Below are positions 7,984 to 17,705 of a DNA stretch of 64,000 bases, piece after piece. The DNA is from Sediminibacillus massiliensis (GTDB lineage: Bacteria; Bacillota; Bacilli; Bacillales; Amphibacillaceae). The stretch covers positions 3,899,968 through 3,963,967 of the forward strand of contig NZ_LT732535.1 of the NCBI RefSeq assembly GCF_900156915.1, written 5' to 3'. The translations under genes and the position numbers were made by a program. The notes below the pieces were generated by a model that saw only the letters and a program-made list of their open reading frames with translations, had not been told where the DNA came from and did no database searches. The stretch's first letter is position 1. Every line of letters starts with the position of its first letter.

Positions 7984-9437
7984 AATCGATCCGCAGTAAA
8001 TTGATCGTCTACTTCTTCGTATTTGTCGTTTTGTTCAATATTGTATCCATCTCGATTTATGTAAGTTCCAGGACGCTGACCGAAAAATATGATGCCAGTT
8101 TCGACCGGTTCCTCGTATTAAATTCAATCTCCAGCATCTCCAATCAGTTATTTGAAGATACAAAAGCGTATGTCATGGATCAGACAGATGAAAATTTAGA
8201 GGCGTATTATGAAACCCGCAGATCATTCAAGGAACAGGAGGAACATTTCCTGGCGGGACTTGATCACAAGGAACAAACACAAGCAAGGAATTACCTTAAC
8301 TTGATCGATAATGTCCTGTATGAAAGTGAGATTACGATTGGTTTTGTTCTGAAAGACGATATTGAACGATACACAGCCCATTTGAAGGAAACACAAAGCA
8401 CCGCAAGTTACATTCAGGAAACGACTCTCCACTTGATCGATTTGGAGCTTACAGAATATCAGACACTTTATGCCGATTTGCAGGACAGAAACGAGTCGTT
8501 CCGGCTGTTCATTATTTTTGTATTTACGACAACGATCATGCTGGCAGTATTTTTCGCGATTTGGTTTGCCCAGGGGATCAATAAACCGATACAGCAGTTG
8601 ACCAATGCTGCCAGGCAGGTTTCAAAAGGGGATTTCAGCGGCAAGCCTGTCGAGATTGATTCAAACGATGAATTGAAGCTCTTAGGCAGTTCCTTCGATC
8701 ATATGAGAGCAAGTATCCATGAATTGATCAAAGAGATTAAGGATCAGTCGGAACAGGACAGGCTGATGAAGGAATTGGAACTGAAACATTTGCAAAATCA
8801 AGTGAATCCCCACTTTCTGTTTAACACATTGAATACCATATCGAAAATGGCTTATTTAGAAGATGCCCGCTCCACTTCCAATTTGATCGACTCCACTGCA
8901 GCGCTTCTCCGGTACAGTCTCGGAGATATCGAGAAGTTCGTACGATTGAAAGAAGAAGTTGCTGTTGTCGAGGATTACTTAAGCATCCAAAAAACACGGT
9001 TCTCGGAAAGAATCGACTTCAAGATCGATGTAGATGAATACTGCCTCGATTTTCCTGTCCCAAGATTGACACTCCAGCCTTTGGTTGAAAATGCCTTTAT
9101 CCATGGTGTCGAAGAACAGGAGGATGGCGGGACTATCCAGTTATTCATATATGAGGAGACTTCTTCGATCATCGTCGAGGTTCGGGATAACGGTGCAGGA
9201 ATGACAAGGGAAAAAGTGAGCAAGGTTTTATCATTTCCTCATACAGAGCAGGAAGATCATATCGGCCATTCCACAGGATTAGGTCTTACCAATGTGATTC
9301 GAAGACTGCAGCTTTTTTACAGACGGGAAAATATCATCCGGATTGATTCCCAACCCGGAGAAGGGACGACAATCAAACTTATGCTGCCGAGAGACTTCAA
9401 CAGGATGGACCAAGATTTGGAGGAGGTTGGAACATGA
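7980..9437 (+). CDS. Sensor histidine kinase, YesM family
   Basis: Two-component kinase of 485 residues. It has membrane helices at about residues 8-28 and 177-197 enclosing an extracellular helical sensor of about 145 residues, a HAMP domain (GINKPIQQLTNAARQV), then a His_kinase domain with the phosphoacceptor in QVNPHFLFNTLN (His near residue 277) and an ATPase domain with DNGAGM and STGLGLTNV. This architecture is typical of YesM-type kinases that control carbohydrate uptake. It overlaps the binding-protein gene before it and the regulator gene after it, so the three form a signalling unit. Confidence 0.92.
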   Translation: MKSIRSKLIVYFFVFVVLFNIVSISIYVSSRTLTEKYDASFDRFLVLNSISSISNQLFEDTKAYVMDQTDENLEAYYETRRSFKEQEEHFLAGLDHKEQTQARNYLNLIDNVLYESEITIGFVLKDDIERYTAHLKETQSTASYIQETTLHLIDLELTEYQTLYADLQDRNESFRLFIIFVFTTTIMLAVFFAIWFAQGINKPIQQLTNAARQVSKGDFSGKPVEIDSNDELKLLGSSFDHMRASIHELIKEIKDQSEQDRLMKELELKHLQNQVNPHFLFNTLNTISKMAYLEDARSTSNLIDSTAALLRYSLGDIEKFVRLKEEVAVVEDYLSIQKTRFSERIDFKIDVDEYCLDFPVPRLTLQPLVENAFIHGVEEQEDGGTIQLFIYEETSSIIVEVRDNGAGMTREKVSKVLSFPHTEQEDHIGHSTGLGLTNVIRRLQLFYRRENIIRIDSQPGEGTTIKLMLPRDFNRMDQDLEEVGT

Positions 9438-10858
9438 AAGTGCTGATAGCAGAAGATGAACTGTTGGAGCGGAAAGCAATGCGAAAGTTTTTGGAAGACA
9501 ACTTTCAGGATTTGGCGGTCGTCGGGGAGGCGGTCAACGGGCGGAAAGCAATTGAAATGGCGGCTGAACTGGGACCGGATGTCATTTTGATGGATATCAA
9601 AATGCCGGGAATAAATGGTTTGGAAGCAATCGAGAAAATACGTGCAGATAATCAGGATATCAAATTCATTCTCGTTTCGGCCTATGACTCGTTCGAATAT
9701 GCCAAACAAGCGATGCGGATGGGTGTCCGCGAATATATCCTCAAACCTAGTAAAAAGGAGGAGACAATCCGGGCGGTCTTGCGGGTTAAAAAGGAAATTG
9801 CCGAACAAGAAGAACGGCGCAGGCAGGAGAGCCAGTCCGATCAACTGGCAAGAGAGCTTTTGCTGGCAAAAATCATGCAATACGACACAGGCAGCGACAC
9901 GCTCGAGTTGCTTCAATCCCTTTTTCCGAATATGCAGTCTGCCTATTTCCTCGTGGCGGTCGGATGGGGAGGAAACCTATCCTCGATAGCGGAATCATTG
10001 AGGGAATGGTCTTCCGATCAATACATTTTGCAATCGGTTGACGGACAAATCGTCATTGCAGGTTTTTCGGACATTCAGCAAAATAAAGCAGCCGTATTGA
10101 AGCTGGCACGCAAATTGCAGTTGAAATTTGGGAAAGACTCATTCGTGGGAGCGGGCCATCCATGCAGGAAACTGAAAGACTTGCCAGAATCCTTTTTCCA
10201 GGCCAATTCGGCGGTCAACCAGCTCGCTGAAACGGGTGGCAGCAGCTATGGTTTTCCACCTCAGGATGGGTCGGGACAGAATAGTGCGCTGATAAGAAAA
10301 ATTGTCGAAGAGACTGCACAAGGAAATGAAAAGAATGCCTTGCATTACCTCTACAAATTATTGGAGGTCGATTCCAATAGGGAAGTGTTGGTGGAATGCT
10401 ACTATCGATTGAAACAAGAATTGCATGAAAAAGGAATAGTCCCACCGGAGGAATCCCTCTCTTCTATTCAAACACGACAAGATTGGGCGGGTTTGCTTAG
10501 ACATGTCTGCCAGCAGGTGCAGTATTTTCACCAGTCCCACCACAAGATGGAGCGGGCCAGAAAATATATTTCCGATCATTTCCACGAGTCGATCAGCCTG
10601 GAAGATGTGGCATTACATACGGATTTAAGCCCGAATTATTTTTCCAACCTTTTTAAGGAAGCTACAGGGGAAACGTTTATCGATTATCTGACCAATATCC
10701 GGCTGCGAAAGGCCAAAGAATTCCTGGAATCCAATCAGTACAGCTTGAAAGAAATTTCTTTTATGATCGGCTATAAGGACCCGAATTACTTCAGCAGGGT
10801 TTTCAAAAAGTATTATCTAATGTCCCCGAAACAATATCAAAAGCAAATCTTAAAATAG
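9434..10858 (+). CDS. Response regulator with AraC-type DNA-binding domain, YesN family
   Basis: Response regulator of 474 residues. The receiver domain covers about residues 1-120 with phosphorylation site Asp54 (VILMDIKMPG). A middle region of no clear family follows, and the C-terminal 100 residues are a double helix-turn-helix AraC domain (SLEDVALHTDLSPNYFSNLF and ISFMIGYKDPNYFSRVFKKY). It is the partner of the kinase encoded just upstream. The ABC transporter operon starting 120 bases later is its likely target. It has a good ribosome site (ggaggttgg) inside the kinase gene. Confidence 0.92.
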   Translation: MKVLIAEDELLERKAMRKFLEDNFQDLAVVGEAVNGRKAIEMAAELGPDVILMDIKMPGINGLEAIEKIRADNQDIKFILVSAYDSFEYAKQAMRMGVREYILKPSKKEETIRAVLRVKKEIAEQEERRRQESQSDQLARELLLAKIMQYDTGSDTLELLQSLFPNMQSAYFLVAVGWGGNLSSIAESLREWSSDQYILQSVDGQIVIAGFSDIQQNKAAVLKLARKLQLKFGKDSFVGAGHPCRKLKDLPESFFQANSAVNQLAETGGSSYGFPPQDGSGQNSALIRKIVEETAQGNEKNALHYLYKLLEVDSNREVLVECYYRLKQELHEKGIVPPEESLSSIQTRQDWAGLLRHVCQQVQYFHQSHHKMERARKYISDHFHESISLEDVALHTDLSPNYFSNLFKEATGETFIDYLTNIRLRKAKEFLESNQYSLKEISFMIGYKDPNYFSRVFKKYYLMSPKQYQKQILK

Positions 10859-10927
10859 TGAAGAAAATCATAAAAAAGTACAGAAAATCACTTCTCTATT
10901 TTAAGTACGGGTCTTCTATAATCAACA

Positions 10928-10954
10928 TGTAAGCGTTATCTAAAGCGTTTTACA
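10928..10954 (+). promoter_or_regulatory. CcpA operator(s) (cre) upstream of the sugar ABC transporter
   Basis: TGTAAGCGTTATCT at 10928-10941 fits the cre consensus TGWAARCGYTWNCW at all 14 positions. A second cre-like word, TAAAGCGTTTTACA, overlaps it by one base and runs to 10954. The sites lie just before the lipoprotein gene, which suggests catabolite repression of the transporter in addition to control by the two-component system. Confidence 0.75.
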
Positions 10955-10977
10955 AGACAAAAGAAGGGGGCTTTATC

Positions 10978-12306
10978 ATGAAGAAACTACTTGGCATTTT
11001 ATTATTAATGATTATGGCGATCGTTTTTGCGGCCTGCAGTTCTGATTCCTCCTCCGGAAGCGACGGAGCGGAAGAGTCGGATGCATCCGCAGGCTCCGGT
11101 GATTCGGAAGAAGCTGCAGAATCAGGTGGAGACGGCGGTACTGTCGAAATCTTCAGTTGGTGGACAGGTGCAGGGGAAGAGGACGGCCTGCTTGCACTGA
11201 TCGATTTATTTGAACAGGAACATCCTGACATTACGGTGGAAAACGCCGCAGTGGCAGGTGGTGCCGGTACCAACGCAAAAGCAGTACTGGCAACCCGGAT
11301 GCAGGGGGATGATCCACCATCCACTTTTCAGGTTCACGGCGGAGCCGAGCTGAATGATGGCTGGGTGGCTGCAGATAAAATGGAGCCATTGAACGATTTT
11401 TATGAAGAAGAAGGTTTGATGGATAAATTCCCGCAGGATTTGATCGATCTGGTGAGCAAGGATGGCAATATTTATTCTGTCCCGGTCAACATCCATAGAG
11501 GAAACGTTGTTTTTTACAACAAAGCGATTTTTGAAGAACATGGTTTGGAAGTTCCGACCACTTACGATGAGTTCATCGAAGTGGCTGATACATTGAAGTC
11601 TGCAGGAGTCACTCCATTGGCGCTGGGTGATAAGGAAGCATGGACAGCCACCCAGATTTTTGAAAATATCCTTCTTGGCGAGCTGGGACCGGAGGATTAC
11701 CGGGCGCTTTGGGAAGGCGAGGTAGCTTTTGACGATGAGAGAGTCGTCGAAGCAGCAGAAAAATTCAAAACAGTGCTTGGTTATGTAAATGAAGACCATG
11801 CTTCCCGTAACTGGCAGGATGCCGCCCAATTGGTAGGAGACGGGGAAGCAGCCATGATCAACATGGGTGACTGGGCCAAAGGTTATTTCTCCAATGACTT
11901 GAATTTGGAAACAAATGTCGACTTCGGATATTTCCCATATCCTGAAACGGATGGGGACTTCATGGTCATCACCGATACATTCGGATTGCCTAAAGGGGTG
12001 GAAAATCCAGAAGATGTGAAGTCTTTCTTGAGCGTGTTGGGTTCAAAGGAAGGACAGGATGCATTCAACCCGTTGAAAGGTTCGATTCCAGCCCGTGTCG
12101 ATGCCGATACTTCCAAATATGACGAGTATGGCCAAGATGCGATGGATGATTTCAACAATTTCAACTTGACTCCAAGTCTTGCACACGGTTCTGCTGCAGC
12201 GGAAGGGTTTGTGACGAAAGCGAACCAGGCAGTCAATATTTTCGTGACACAGCTTGACGTCGAAAACTTCATCAACACATTGAAAAACGCAGCAGCTGAA
12301 TTGTAA
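10978..12306 (+). CDS. Sugar ABC transporter, substrate-binding lipoprotein
   Basis: Extracellular solute-binding protein family 1, 442 residues. The lipoprotein signal is MKKLLGILLLMIMAIVFAAC, with Cys20 as the lipidated residue, followed by a flexible Ser/Gly/Asp/Glu linker. The binding domain begins with TVEIFSWWTGAGEEDGL, a start usual for oligosaccharide binders. It delivers the sugar to the two permeases encoded next. No ATPase gene is in this cluster, so a shared ATPase such as MsmX is likely (inference from other Bacillus sugar importers). The substrate cannot be read from the sequence. Confidence 0.92.
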   Translation: MKKLLGILLLMIMAIVFAACSSDSSSGSDGAEESDASAGSGDSEEAAESGGDGGTVEIFSWWTGAGEEDGLLALIDLFEQEHPDITVENAAVAGGAGTNAKAVLATRMQGDDPPSTFQVHGGAELNDGWVAADKMEPLNDFYEEEGLMDKFPQDLIDLVSKDGNIYSVPVNIHRGNVVFYNKAIFEEHGLEVPTTYDEFIEVADTLKSAGVTPLALGDKEAWTATQIFENILLGELGPEDYRALWEGEVAFDDERVVEAAEKFKTVLGYVNEDHASRNWQDAAQLVGDGEAAMINMGDWAKGYFSNDLNLETNVDFGYFPYPETDGDFMVITDTFGLPKGVENPEDVKSFLSVLGSKEGQDAFNPLKGSIPARVDADTSKYDEYGQDAMDDFNNFNLTPSLAHGSAAAEGFVTKANQAVNIFVTQLDVENFINTLKNAAAEL

Positions 12307-12328
12307 GTTAGGATGGCTTTCAAAGTAG

Positions 12329-12362
12329 AACGGCTGACTCGGGGCAGGGTCAGCCGTTTTCC
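12329..12362 (+). terminator. Intra-operon hairpin between binding protein and permease genes
   Basis: Stem AACGGCTGAC / GTCAGCCGTT followed by a short T stretch. Such partial terminators after the binding-protein gene commonly raise its expression relative to the permeases. Confidence 0.75.
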
Positions 12363-12400
12363 TGAAAGGACATACCTGATGGTGAGAGGAGGAGATCGTG

Positions 12401-13405
12401 ATGGCAGAACATGCTGTGAATAAGAGTACGGAGGAGTACTCATCAAATAATAAACAGGCGGAAAAACCGCAACATTCGCCTCAAAAAAGGCAGAAAAAGA
12501 AACTATCGAAAGACCAGCTGGTCGCGTTGGCCTTTTTGGCACCATCATTCATTCTGGTCCTTGTCTTTGTATATGGATTTATCGGCTGGACGGGGTGGGT
12601 GTCGGTGAGTAACTGGAATACCCTTGTTCCGGATTTTTCTTTTGCAGGATTGAAAAACTATGCTTATTTGTTCAGTGACTACCGCTTTCAGGCGGATGTC
12701 AGGAACACGGTCTTTTTTACAATATTATTCATCGGTCTCGTTATTCTGTTAGGGCTTGGTTTGTCGATTTTGATCGATCAAAAACTGAAGGGCGAATCCT
12801 TGTTCCGAAACATCTTCTTGTTTCCGATGGCTTTGTCCTTTGTTGTGACAGGTGTCGTCTGGCAATGGCTTCTCAACCCTTCGACAGGCTATAATCAATT
12901 TCTTTCCGTATTCGGTATCCAGCCGAAATGGTACACAGATACAAATATTCTGGCAGGGTTCGAATGGGGGAGCATTGAATTCGGGCTGCCGGTGGCCATC
13001 ATTGCGGTAGTCATCGCGGCGGTCTGGCAGATGACAGGTTTTTCGCTTGCCATGTACTTGGCGGGATTGCGCGGAATTCCTGACGAACTAAGAGAAGCGG
13101 CAAGGATGGACGGCGCTTCCGAGTTTCAAGTCTACCAAAAAGTGGTATTACCGATGTTGATGCCGATCACGGTCAGCGTGGTCATCATCATGGCCCATAT
13201 TTCATTGAAAATATTTGATCTTATTTATGCAATGACCGGTTCTGGCGCCAACTTTGTGACAGATGTACCTGGGGTGTACATGTTTGAAACGACCTTCCGC
13301 GGTAATTATTATGCAAACGGTGCTGCGATTGCCATCATCATGCTGCTTCTTGTGGCGGTCTTTATCGTTCCATATTTGTTGACCAACAGAAGGAGTGATC
13401 ATTAA
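12401..13405 (+). CDS. Sugar ABC transporter permease (MalF/UgpA type)
   Basis: Inner membrane permease of 334 residues with a charged cytoplasmic N-terminus (about 45 residues, Lys/Gln rich) and six membrane helices. The EAA loop that contacts the ATPase is clear ([20 protein letters not shown]). I chose the ATG at 12401 because the ribosome site agaggagga is eight bases before it; a GTG three bases earlier is also possible. Its stop overlaps the next permease start by one base. Confidence 0.9.
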   Translation: MAEHAVNKSTEEYSSNNKQAEKPQHSPQKRQKKKLSKDQLVALAFLAPSFILVLVFVYGFIGWTGWVSVSNWNTLVPDFSFAGLKNYAYLFSDYRFQADVRNTVFFTILFIGLVILLGLGLSILIDQKLKGESLFRNIFLFPMALSFVVTGVVWQWLLNPSTGYNQFLSVFGIQPKWYTDTNILAGFEWGSIEFGLPVAIIAVVIAAVWQMTGFSLAMYLAGLRGIPDELREAARMDGASEFQVYQKVVLPMLMPITVSVVIIMAHISLKIFDLIYAMTGSGANFVTDVPGVYMFETTFRGNYYANGAAIAIIMLLLVAVFIVPYLLTNRRSDH

Positions 13406-14226
13406 TGGCGACATTCAATTTGTGGAAACCGTTCAAGTATTTGATTTTGATCGTGATGGCGGTCGTCTTCTTGACACCTGTCTATGTTATATTGGTAACA
13501 AGCCTGAAACCGCTCGATGAAGTATCGCTCGCCAACATGTGGGCGCTTCCGTCCTCGATCGATTTCAGCAGTTATACCCATGCATTTTCGGAATTGGCTC
13601 CAAACTTCATGAATAGTGTCTATTTGGTTGTACCGGCAACCTTGTTGTCGGCATTGCTGGGCGCGATGAATGGATATGTGCTCTCTAAATGGAAGTTCAA
13701 GGGTTCAGAAGTGATTTTCACGGTCATTTTATTCGGGATGTTCATTCCCTATCAAAGTATCTTGATTCCATTGATCCAGTTTCTGAGAAACATAGAGTTG
13801 TACAATTCGATTGCAGGTTTGATTCTGACCCATGTTGTCTACGGGCTGCCAATCACAACACTGATGTTCCGGAATTTTTATGCGAACATACCTGACACGA
13901 TGCTGGAGGCCGCCAAAATCGACGGAGCAAGCTTCCTCGGGATATTCCGGCATATCATCATCCCGCTGTCGATCACTGGCTTTGTTGTGGTGGCGATTTG
14001 GCAGTTCACCAACATTTGGAATGAATTCTTGTTCGCGGTGACCATCACCAACTCTGACAGCCAGCCGATCATGGTAGCTTTGCAAAACTTGTCAGGAAGC
14101 CAGATCGTCCAATGGAACGTCCAGATGGCAGGTGCGCTGTTAGCGGCATTGCCGACACTGCTTGTATATATTTTATTAGGCAAATACTTCGTCCGGGGAT
14201 TGCTTGCTGGGTCTGTAAAAGGTTAA
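13405..14226 (+). CDS. Sugar ABC transporter permease (MalG/UgpE type)
   Basis: Second permease subunit, 273 residues, with six predicted membrane helices. Its EAA loop reads [20 protein letters not shown]. It forms the membrane channel with the preceding gene product. The genes overlap by one base (TAATG), so they are coupled. Confidence 0.9.
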   Translation: MATFNLWKPFKYLILIVMAVVFLTPVYVILVTSLKPLDEVSLANMWALPSSIDFSSYTHAFSELAPNFMNSVYLVVPATLLSALLGAMNGYVLSKWKFKGSEVIFTVILFGMFIPYQSILIPLIQFLRNIELYNSIAGLILTHVVYGLPITTLMFRNFYANIPDTMLEAAKIDGASFLGIFRHIIIPLSITGFVVVAIWQFTNIWNEFLFAVTITNSDSQPIMVALQNLSGSQIVQWNVQMAGALLAALPTLLVYILLGKYFVRGLLAGSVKG

Positions 14227-14253
14227 TCAAATTTTACGTAAAGGCGGGATACT

Positions 14254-15249
14254 TTGGACAAATTGAGATGGGGAATACTAAGCACGGCCGATATCGGCCG
14301 GCAGCAGGTCATTCCTGCGATTAAACGATCAAAAAATGGAGAAGTAACGGCGATGGCCAGCAGGAGCCAAGAGTCGAAACAAGTAGCAGATGAACTCGAC
14401 ATCCCGAAATTTTATGACAGCTACCAGGCTCTTCTGGAAGACCCGGATATCGATGCTGTCTACATCCCGCTTCCGAACAGCCTGCATAAACAATGGGTAT
14501 TGGAAGCGGCCAGGCAAAAGAAACACATCCTTTGTGAAAAGCCTGCTGCACTGAATGGCGAAGAGCTGGATGAAATGTTGGCAGCCTGTGAGGAAAACGG
14601 TGTCAGGTTCATGGAAGCCTTTATGTATCAATTCCATCCACAGCACCAACGGGTAAAGGAATTGGTCCAAAATAAAGAAATCGGGGATATCTCGTTGATC
14701 CGCTCCAGTTTTTCTTTTGTCCTGGACGACAGCTCGAACATCCGCATGATCAAGGATTTGGGTGGGGGCGCCATGTATGACGTGGGCTGCTATTGCCTTC
14801 ATTCCATCCGGCATATTCTAGAGGAAGAACCGGAATCCGTGTATGCGAGCGGGAAGCTTCATGATCAGTCGGGTGTCGATACCAATGTCGCCGGTGTCCT
14901 TGCATTTTCTGGCGGTGTAAAAGGCATATTCGATTGCAGCTTCCAAGCCGCGCCGCAGAATTATTACGAAGTGATCGGCACAACCGGCAGTATCGAAGTG
15001 CAAAATGCATACCGCCCGGATCTGAATGAAAACGGGGAAGGCCTGCTCCGGATTAAAAGGTCGAATGGTGAAACGGAAGAAGTGGCGATAGAGGGAGATC
15101 AATACAAACTCCAGGTCGAACATTTTGCCGAAGCTGTCCTCACTAATCAACCTTTATCATATGATAAGGAAAAGATGCTTAGCCATACGAGGATAATGGA
15201 TGCCGTCTTTACATCGATCGATACTGGTGAGCCTGTGCTTTATAAGTAA
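14254..15249 (+). CDS. Gfo/Idh/MocA family oxidoreductase
   Basis: NAD(P)-dependent sugar or cyclitol dehydrogenase family protein of 331 residues. The N-terminal Rossmann domain begins WGILSTADIGRQQVIPAI, a slightly altered GxGxxG, and the family motif CEKPAALN is present near residue 93. The C-terminal domain carries GGGAMYDVGCYCLHSIRH. The start is TTG at 14254 with aaaggcggga upstream. As the last gene of the transporter operon it probably oxidises or epimerises the imported sugar, which is an inference from position. Confidence 0.88.
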   Translation: MDKLRWGILSTADIGRQQVIPAIKRSKNGEVTAMASRSQESKQVADELDIPKFYDSYQALLEDPDIDAVYIPLPNSLHKQWVLEAARQKKHILCEKPAALNGEELDEMLAACEENGVRFMEAFMYQFHPQHQRVKELVQNKEIGDISLIRSSFSFVLDDSSNIRMIKDLGGGAMYDVGCYCLHSIRHILEEEPESVYASGKLHDQSGVDTNVAGVLAFSGGVKGIFDCSFQAAPQNYYEVIGTTGSIEVQNAYRPDLNENGEGLLRIKRSNGETEEVAIEGDQYKLQVEHFAEAVLTNQPLSYDKEKMLSHTRIMDAVFTSIDTGEPVLYK

Positions 15250-15295
15250 ATAAACAGTCATCATAATTTCCCCTTAATTATGTTGATATAACCCG

Positions 15296-15326
15296 GAAGC
15301 TGCCTGCATGGGCGGCTTCTTTTGTT
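15296..15326 (+). terminator. Terminator of the sugar transporter operon
   Basis: GGAAGCTGCC, a five-base loop, then GGGCGGCTTC and a T-rich stretch, 46 bases after the oxidoreductase gene. Confidence 0.8.
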
Positions 15327-15462
15327 TGTTTTGCTTAGAATTGGTTGGATCGGGGCAACTGGAGCGTCAGACACAACAACTAGATCACCGATTCTCCTAA
15401 GTTGTGGTGCGGGATGATTCTCAACTGGATCGAACTACCCTAAAACAAGAGCGCATAGGACG
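15327..15462. other. Short intergenic stretch, nothing recognised
   Basis: Region between the convergent oxidoreductase and PBP genes. No frame with a ribosome site and no obvious repeat was seen. Confidence 0.4.
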
Positions 15463-15494
15463 AAAAAAAAGCCGCCGAGAGCTCCCCGGCAGCT
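15463..15494 (-). terminator. Terminator of the PBP gene (minus strand)
   Basis: On the minus strand a GC-rich imperfect stem GCTGCCGGGGAGC / GCTCTCGGCGGC is followed by eight T residues. Confidence 0.8.
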
Positions 15495-15498
15495 GTTT

Positions 15499-17529
15499 TT
15501 ATCTGATTTCTTTAAAAATGTTTGCTGCTTTTTCCACTACGTAATGGCTTCCGCCTTCTTCTTTCACGTTTTCCACCATCATCGACAGCAATAATTCTTC
15601 ATCATCCGGATAAACAACGAACCAACCATTTTCTTCTGCGTCTTCGTCATCCAGGCTTTGCTTTAATTCGGCAGTGCCTGTCTTTCCTGCTAAGTCGACT
15701 GCTTCGATATCGGCTTCTGGGGCTGTTCCGGTTGGTGCTGTCACCACTTTCCGGAAGGCATCTTTGATGGATTGGATGTTATCTGTGGAAATAACATCCT
15801 CTTTCCACACCTGGCTCTTTTCTTCTTCCTCTTCCAGAATCGGTTTAATGATGTCGCCCTCGTTGAAGAATGGTGTATAAGCTACAGCAAGGTGAATGGA
15901 ACTCATTTCCATTTGTCCCTGGCCGAAGCTGGTATCTGCAAGCTGTGCTTCGCTGTCGATTTCCCCGGAATTACTGATGGTCGATTGTTCGATCGGATAG
16001 GCAAAAGGAAACTCTTCGCCAAAACCGAACTGTTGCAGACCGTTCACTAACGTGTCTTTGCCCATTTCCAGACCTTTCTGAGCAAAATAAATGTTATCCG
16101 ACCGGACTAACGCATCTGTCAAATCCACCGGACCTGTCGATTCAGATACCCTTTTGACCCGGTAATTGCCCCAGGAACTGTCTTTTTGCCAGGTTTCTCC
16201 TTCGATTGTGATTCCTTCATTCGGATCAAAGGCATCTGCTTCCAATCCAATCGCCGCTGTGATCGGCTTGATGGTAGAACCTGGTGCATAAGTGGCACTG
16301 TAACGATTTTGGAGCGGTTGTTTCGGGTTGCTTTGCAGCTCCTCCCGTCGTGTCGAGCTTATTCCATAAGCCATTTCGTTCGGATCGAAACCGGGACTGC
16401 TGACAAGCGCCAACGTTTCTCCGGTTTTCGGGTGGATGGCGGCTGCTGAACCTGTATCGTCTCCATAGGAATCATAAATGGTTTTTTGTAACTCGGCATC
16501 GATGGTGACGATGATATCTTCCCCGTTTTCTACTGGAGTTTCCGTTAGAACCACGTCTTCTTTATCTTGTTCTGGGTAAGTCACAACGATTTTGGTACCG
16601 GCTTTGCCTCGAAGTCTGTCTTCATAAAGCAATTCCAAACCGCGTTTGCCGATTTGGTCACCCGAAGAATAATTCCCGTCTTCCATATTTTCCAGTTCCT
16701 CGGCCGTTACATCGCCGATATAACCGACAAGATGGGAAGTTGCTTCCCCGTATGGATACATCCTCCCTGTCGTATCTTGCTTGCGGACGGGATCCAACTC
16801 GAAAAGTTTTTCCAGTTTTTCTTCGTTCGTGGTCGGTACTTTTTTCAATGGAACAAACAAATCTGGTTCCACCCAGTCAGCGCTGAGCATTTGATCAATG
16901 GTGTCCACTTCCATTGCCAGTAAATCGGCAAGCTTTTCTTTGGTTTCCTCTTCGTTTTCACCAAATTCCCCCGGAATGACACCTATTTCATAAATGACTT
17001 CATTTACGGCCAGCCCATTGTGGTTGCGGTCAAAAATTTGCCCCCGTTGTGGCGAGTCGAAGACGGGTCTCACTTCACCTCCGTCTTTCAGTTCAGGAAA
17101 TATGTAGCCTGGATCCCAATCGACGAACCAATTTGTTTCCTCATCGCTTTCCTGTTGGACCATTGTTGCATCATAATCGAAAGAAATCGGACCGCCCATC
17201 GTGTCCATCTCTACAGTGATTGGATAAGAAACAGTTCCGTCTTCCTTTGGCTCCGCTTCTTCCCCTTCTTCCGGGACTTCGAAGTTCACGTTCAAATTCT
17301 CGACGTCCAAGTCTCCATATAATTTCTGGTAACGGTCCACGAATTGTTCTGTTGGATATGCCTCTGCAGCTTCGGTAGATAACATATCGTACATTTCTTC
17401 AAATTCCTGGTTGTTCCAATGGTTGACATACTCTTCCAGACGCTCTTCGGGTGTCGTTTCTTCCCCGGAACAGGCTGAAAGGATGGAAACCAGTAAAAGC
17501 GGAATACATAAATGAAACACTTTCTTCAC
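15499..17529 (-). CDS. pbpC: Class B penicillin-binding protein with MecA-like N-terminus (PBP3 type)
   Basis: Peptidoglycan DD-transpeptidase of 676 residues, close in length to B. subtilis PbpC (668). It is a lipoprotein (signal ending SILSAC, Cys20). An NTF2-like MecA N-terminal domain (about residues 28-145) is followed by the PBP dimer domain and the transpeptidase domain. The catalytic motifs are intact: S418-x-x-K421 (GSTIKP), S477-D-N and K616-T-G. PBPs of this group cross-link wall peptides and often bind beta-lactams weakly. It has its own terminator and lies head-to-tail with the LCP gene on the same strand. Confidence 0.92.
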   Translation of the reverse strand: MKKVFHLCIPLLLVSILSACSGEETTPEERLEEYVNHWNNQEFEEMYDMLSTEAAEAYPTEQFVDRYQKLYGDLDVENLNVNFEVPEEGEEAEPKEDGTVSYPITVEMDTMGGPISFDYDATMVQQESDEETNWFVDWDPGYIFPELKDGGEVRPVFDSPQRGQIFDRNHNGLAVNEVIYEIGVIPGEFGENEEETKEKLADLLAMEVDTIDQMLSADWVEPDLFVPLKKVPTTNEEKLEKLFELDPVRKQDTTGRMYPYGEATSHLVGYIGDVTAEELENMEDGNYSSGDQIGKRGLELLYEDRLRGKAGTKIVVTYPEQDKEDVVLTETPVENGEDIIVTIDAELQKTIYDSYGDDTGSAAAIHPKTGETLALVSSPGFDPNEMAYGISSTRREELQSNPKQPLQNRYSATYAPGSTIKPITAAIGLEADAFDPNEGITIEGETWQKDSSWGNYRVKRVSESTGPVDLTDALVRSDNIYFAQKGLEMGKDTLVNGLQQFGFGEEFPFAYPIEQSTISNSGEIDSEAQLADTSFGQGQMEMSSIHLAVAYTPFFNEGDIIKPILEEEEEKSQVWKEDVISTDNIQSIKDAFRKVVTAPTGTAPEADIEAVDLAGKTGTAELKQSLDDEDAEENGWFVVYPDDEELLLSMMVENVKEEGGSHYVVEKAANIFKEIR

Positions 17530-17657
17530 TTTCCAAGCCCCCCAAATCTAATATCTATTTCGGATATGCTTCTATTTTAAAGGTTCTCATCTAAAATTTA
17601 TACACAGATGCACCGTTTCTTTCCATGAAAATGAATTGCTTGGATATAATCTTTCAA

Positions 17658-17690
17658 ACAAAAAAAGCCATTCCTGAAAGAATGGCTTTC
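17658..17690 (-). terminator. Terminator of the LCP gene (minus strand)
   Basis: Perfect stem AAAGCCATTC / GAATGGCTTT with a T run on the minus strand. Confidence 0.88.
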
Positions 17691-17705
17691 TAGATGGGAC
17701 GCCCC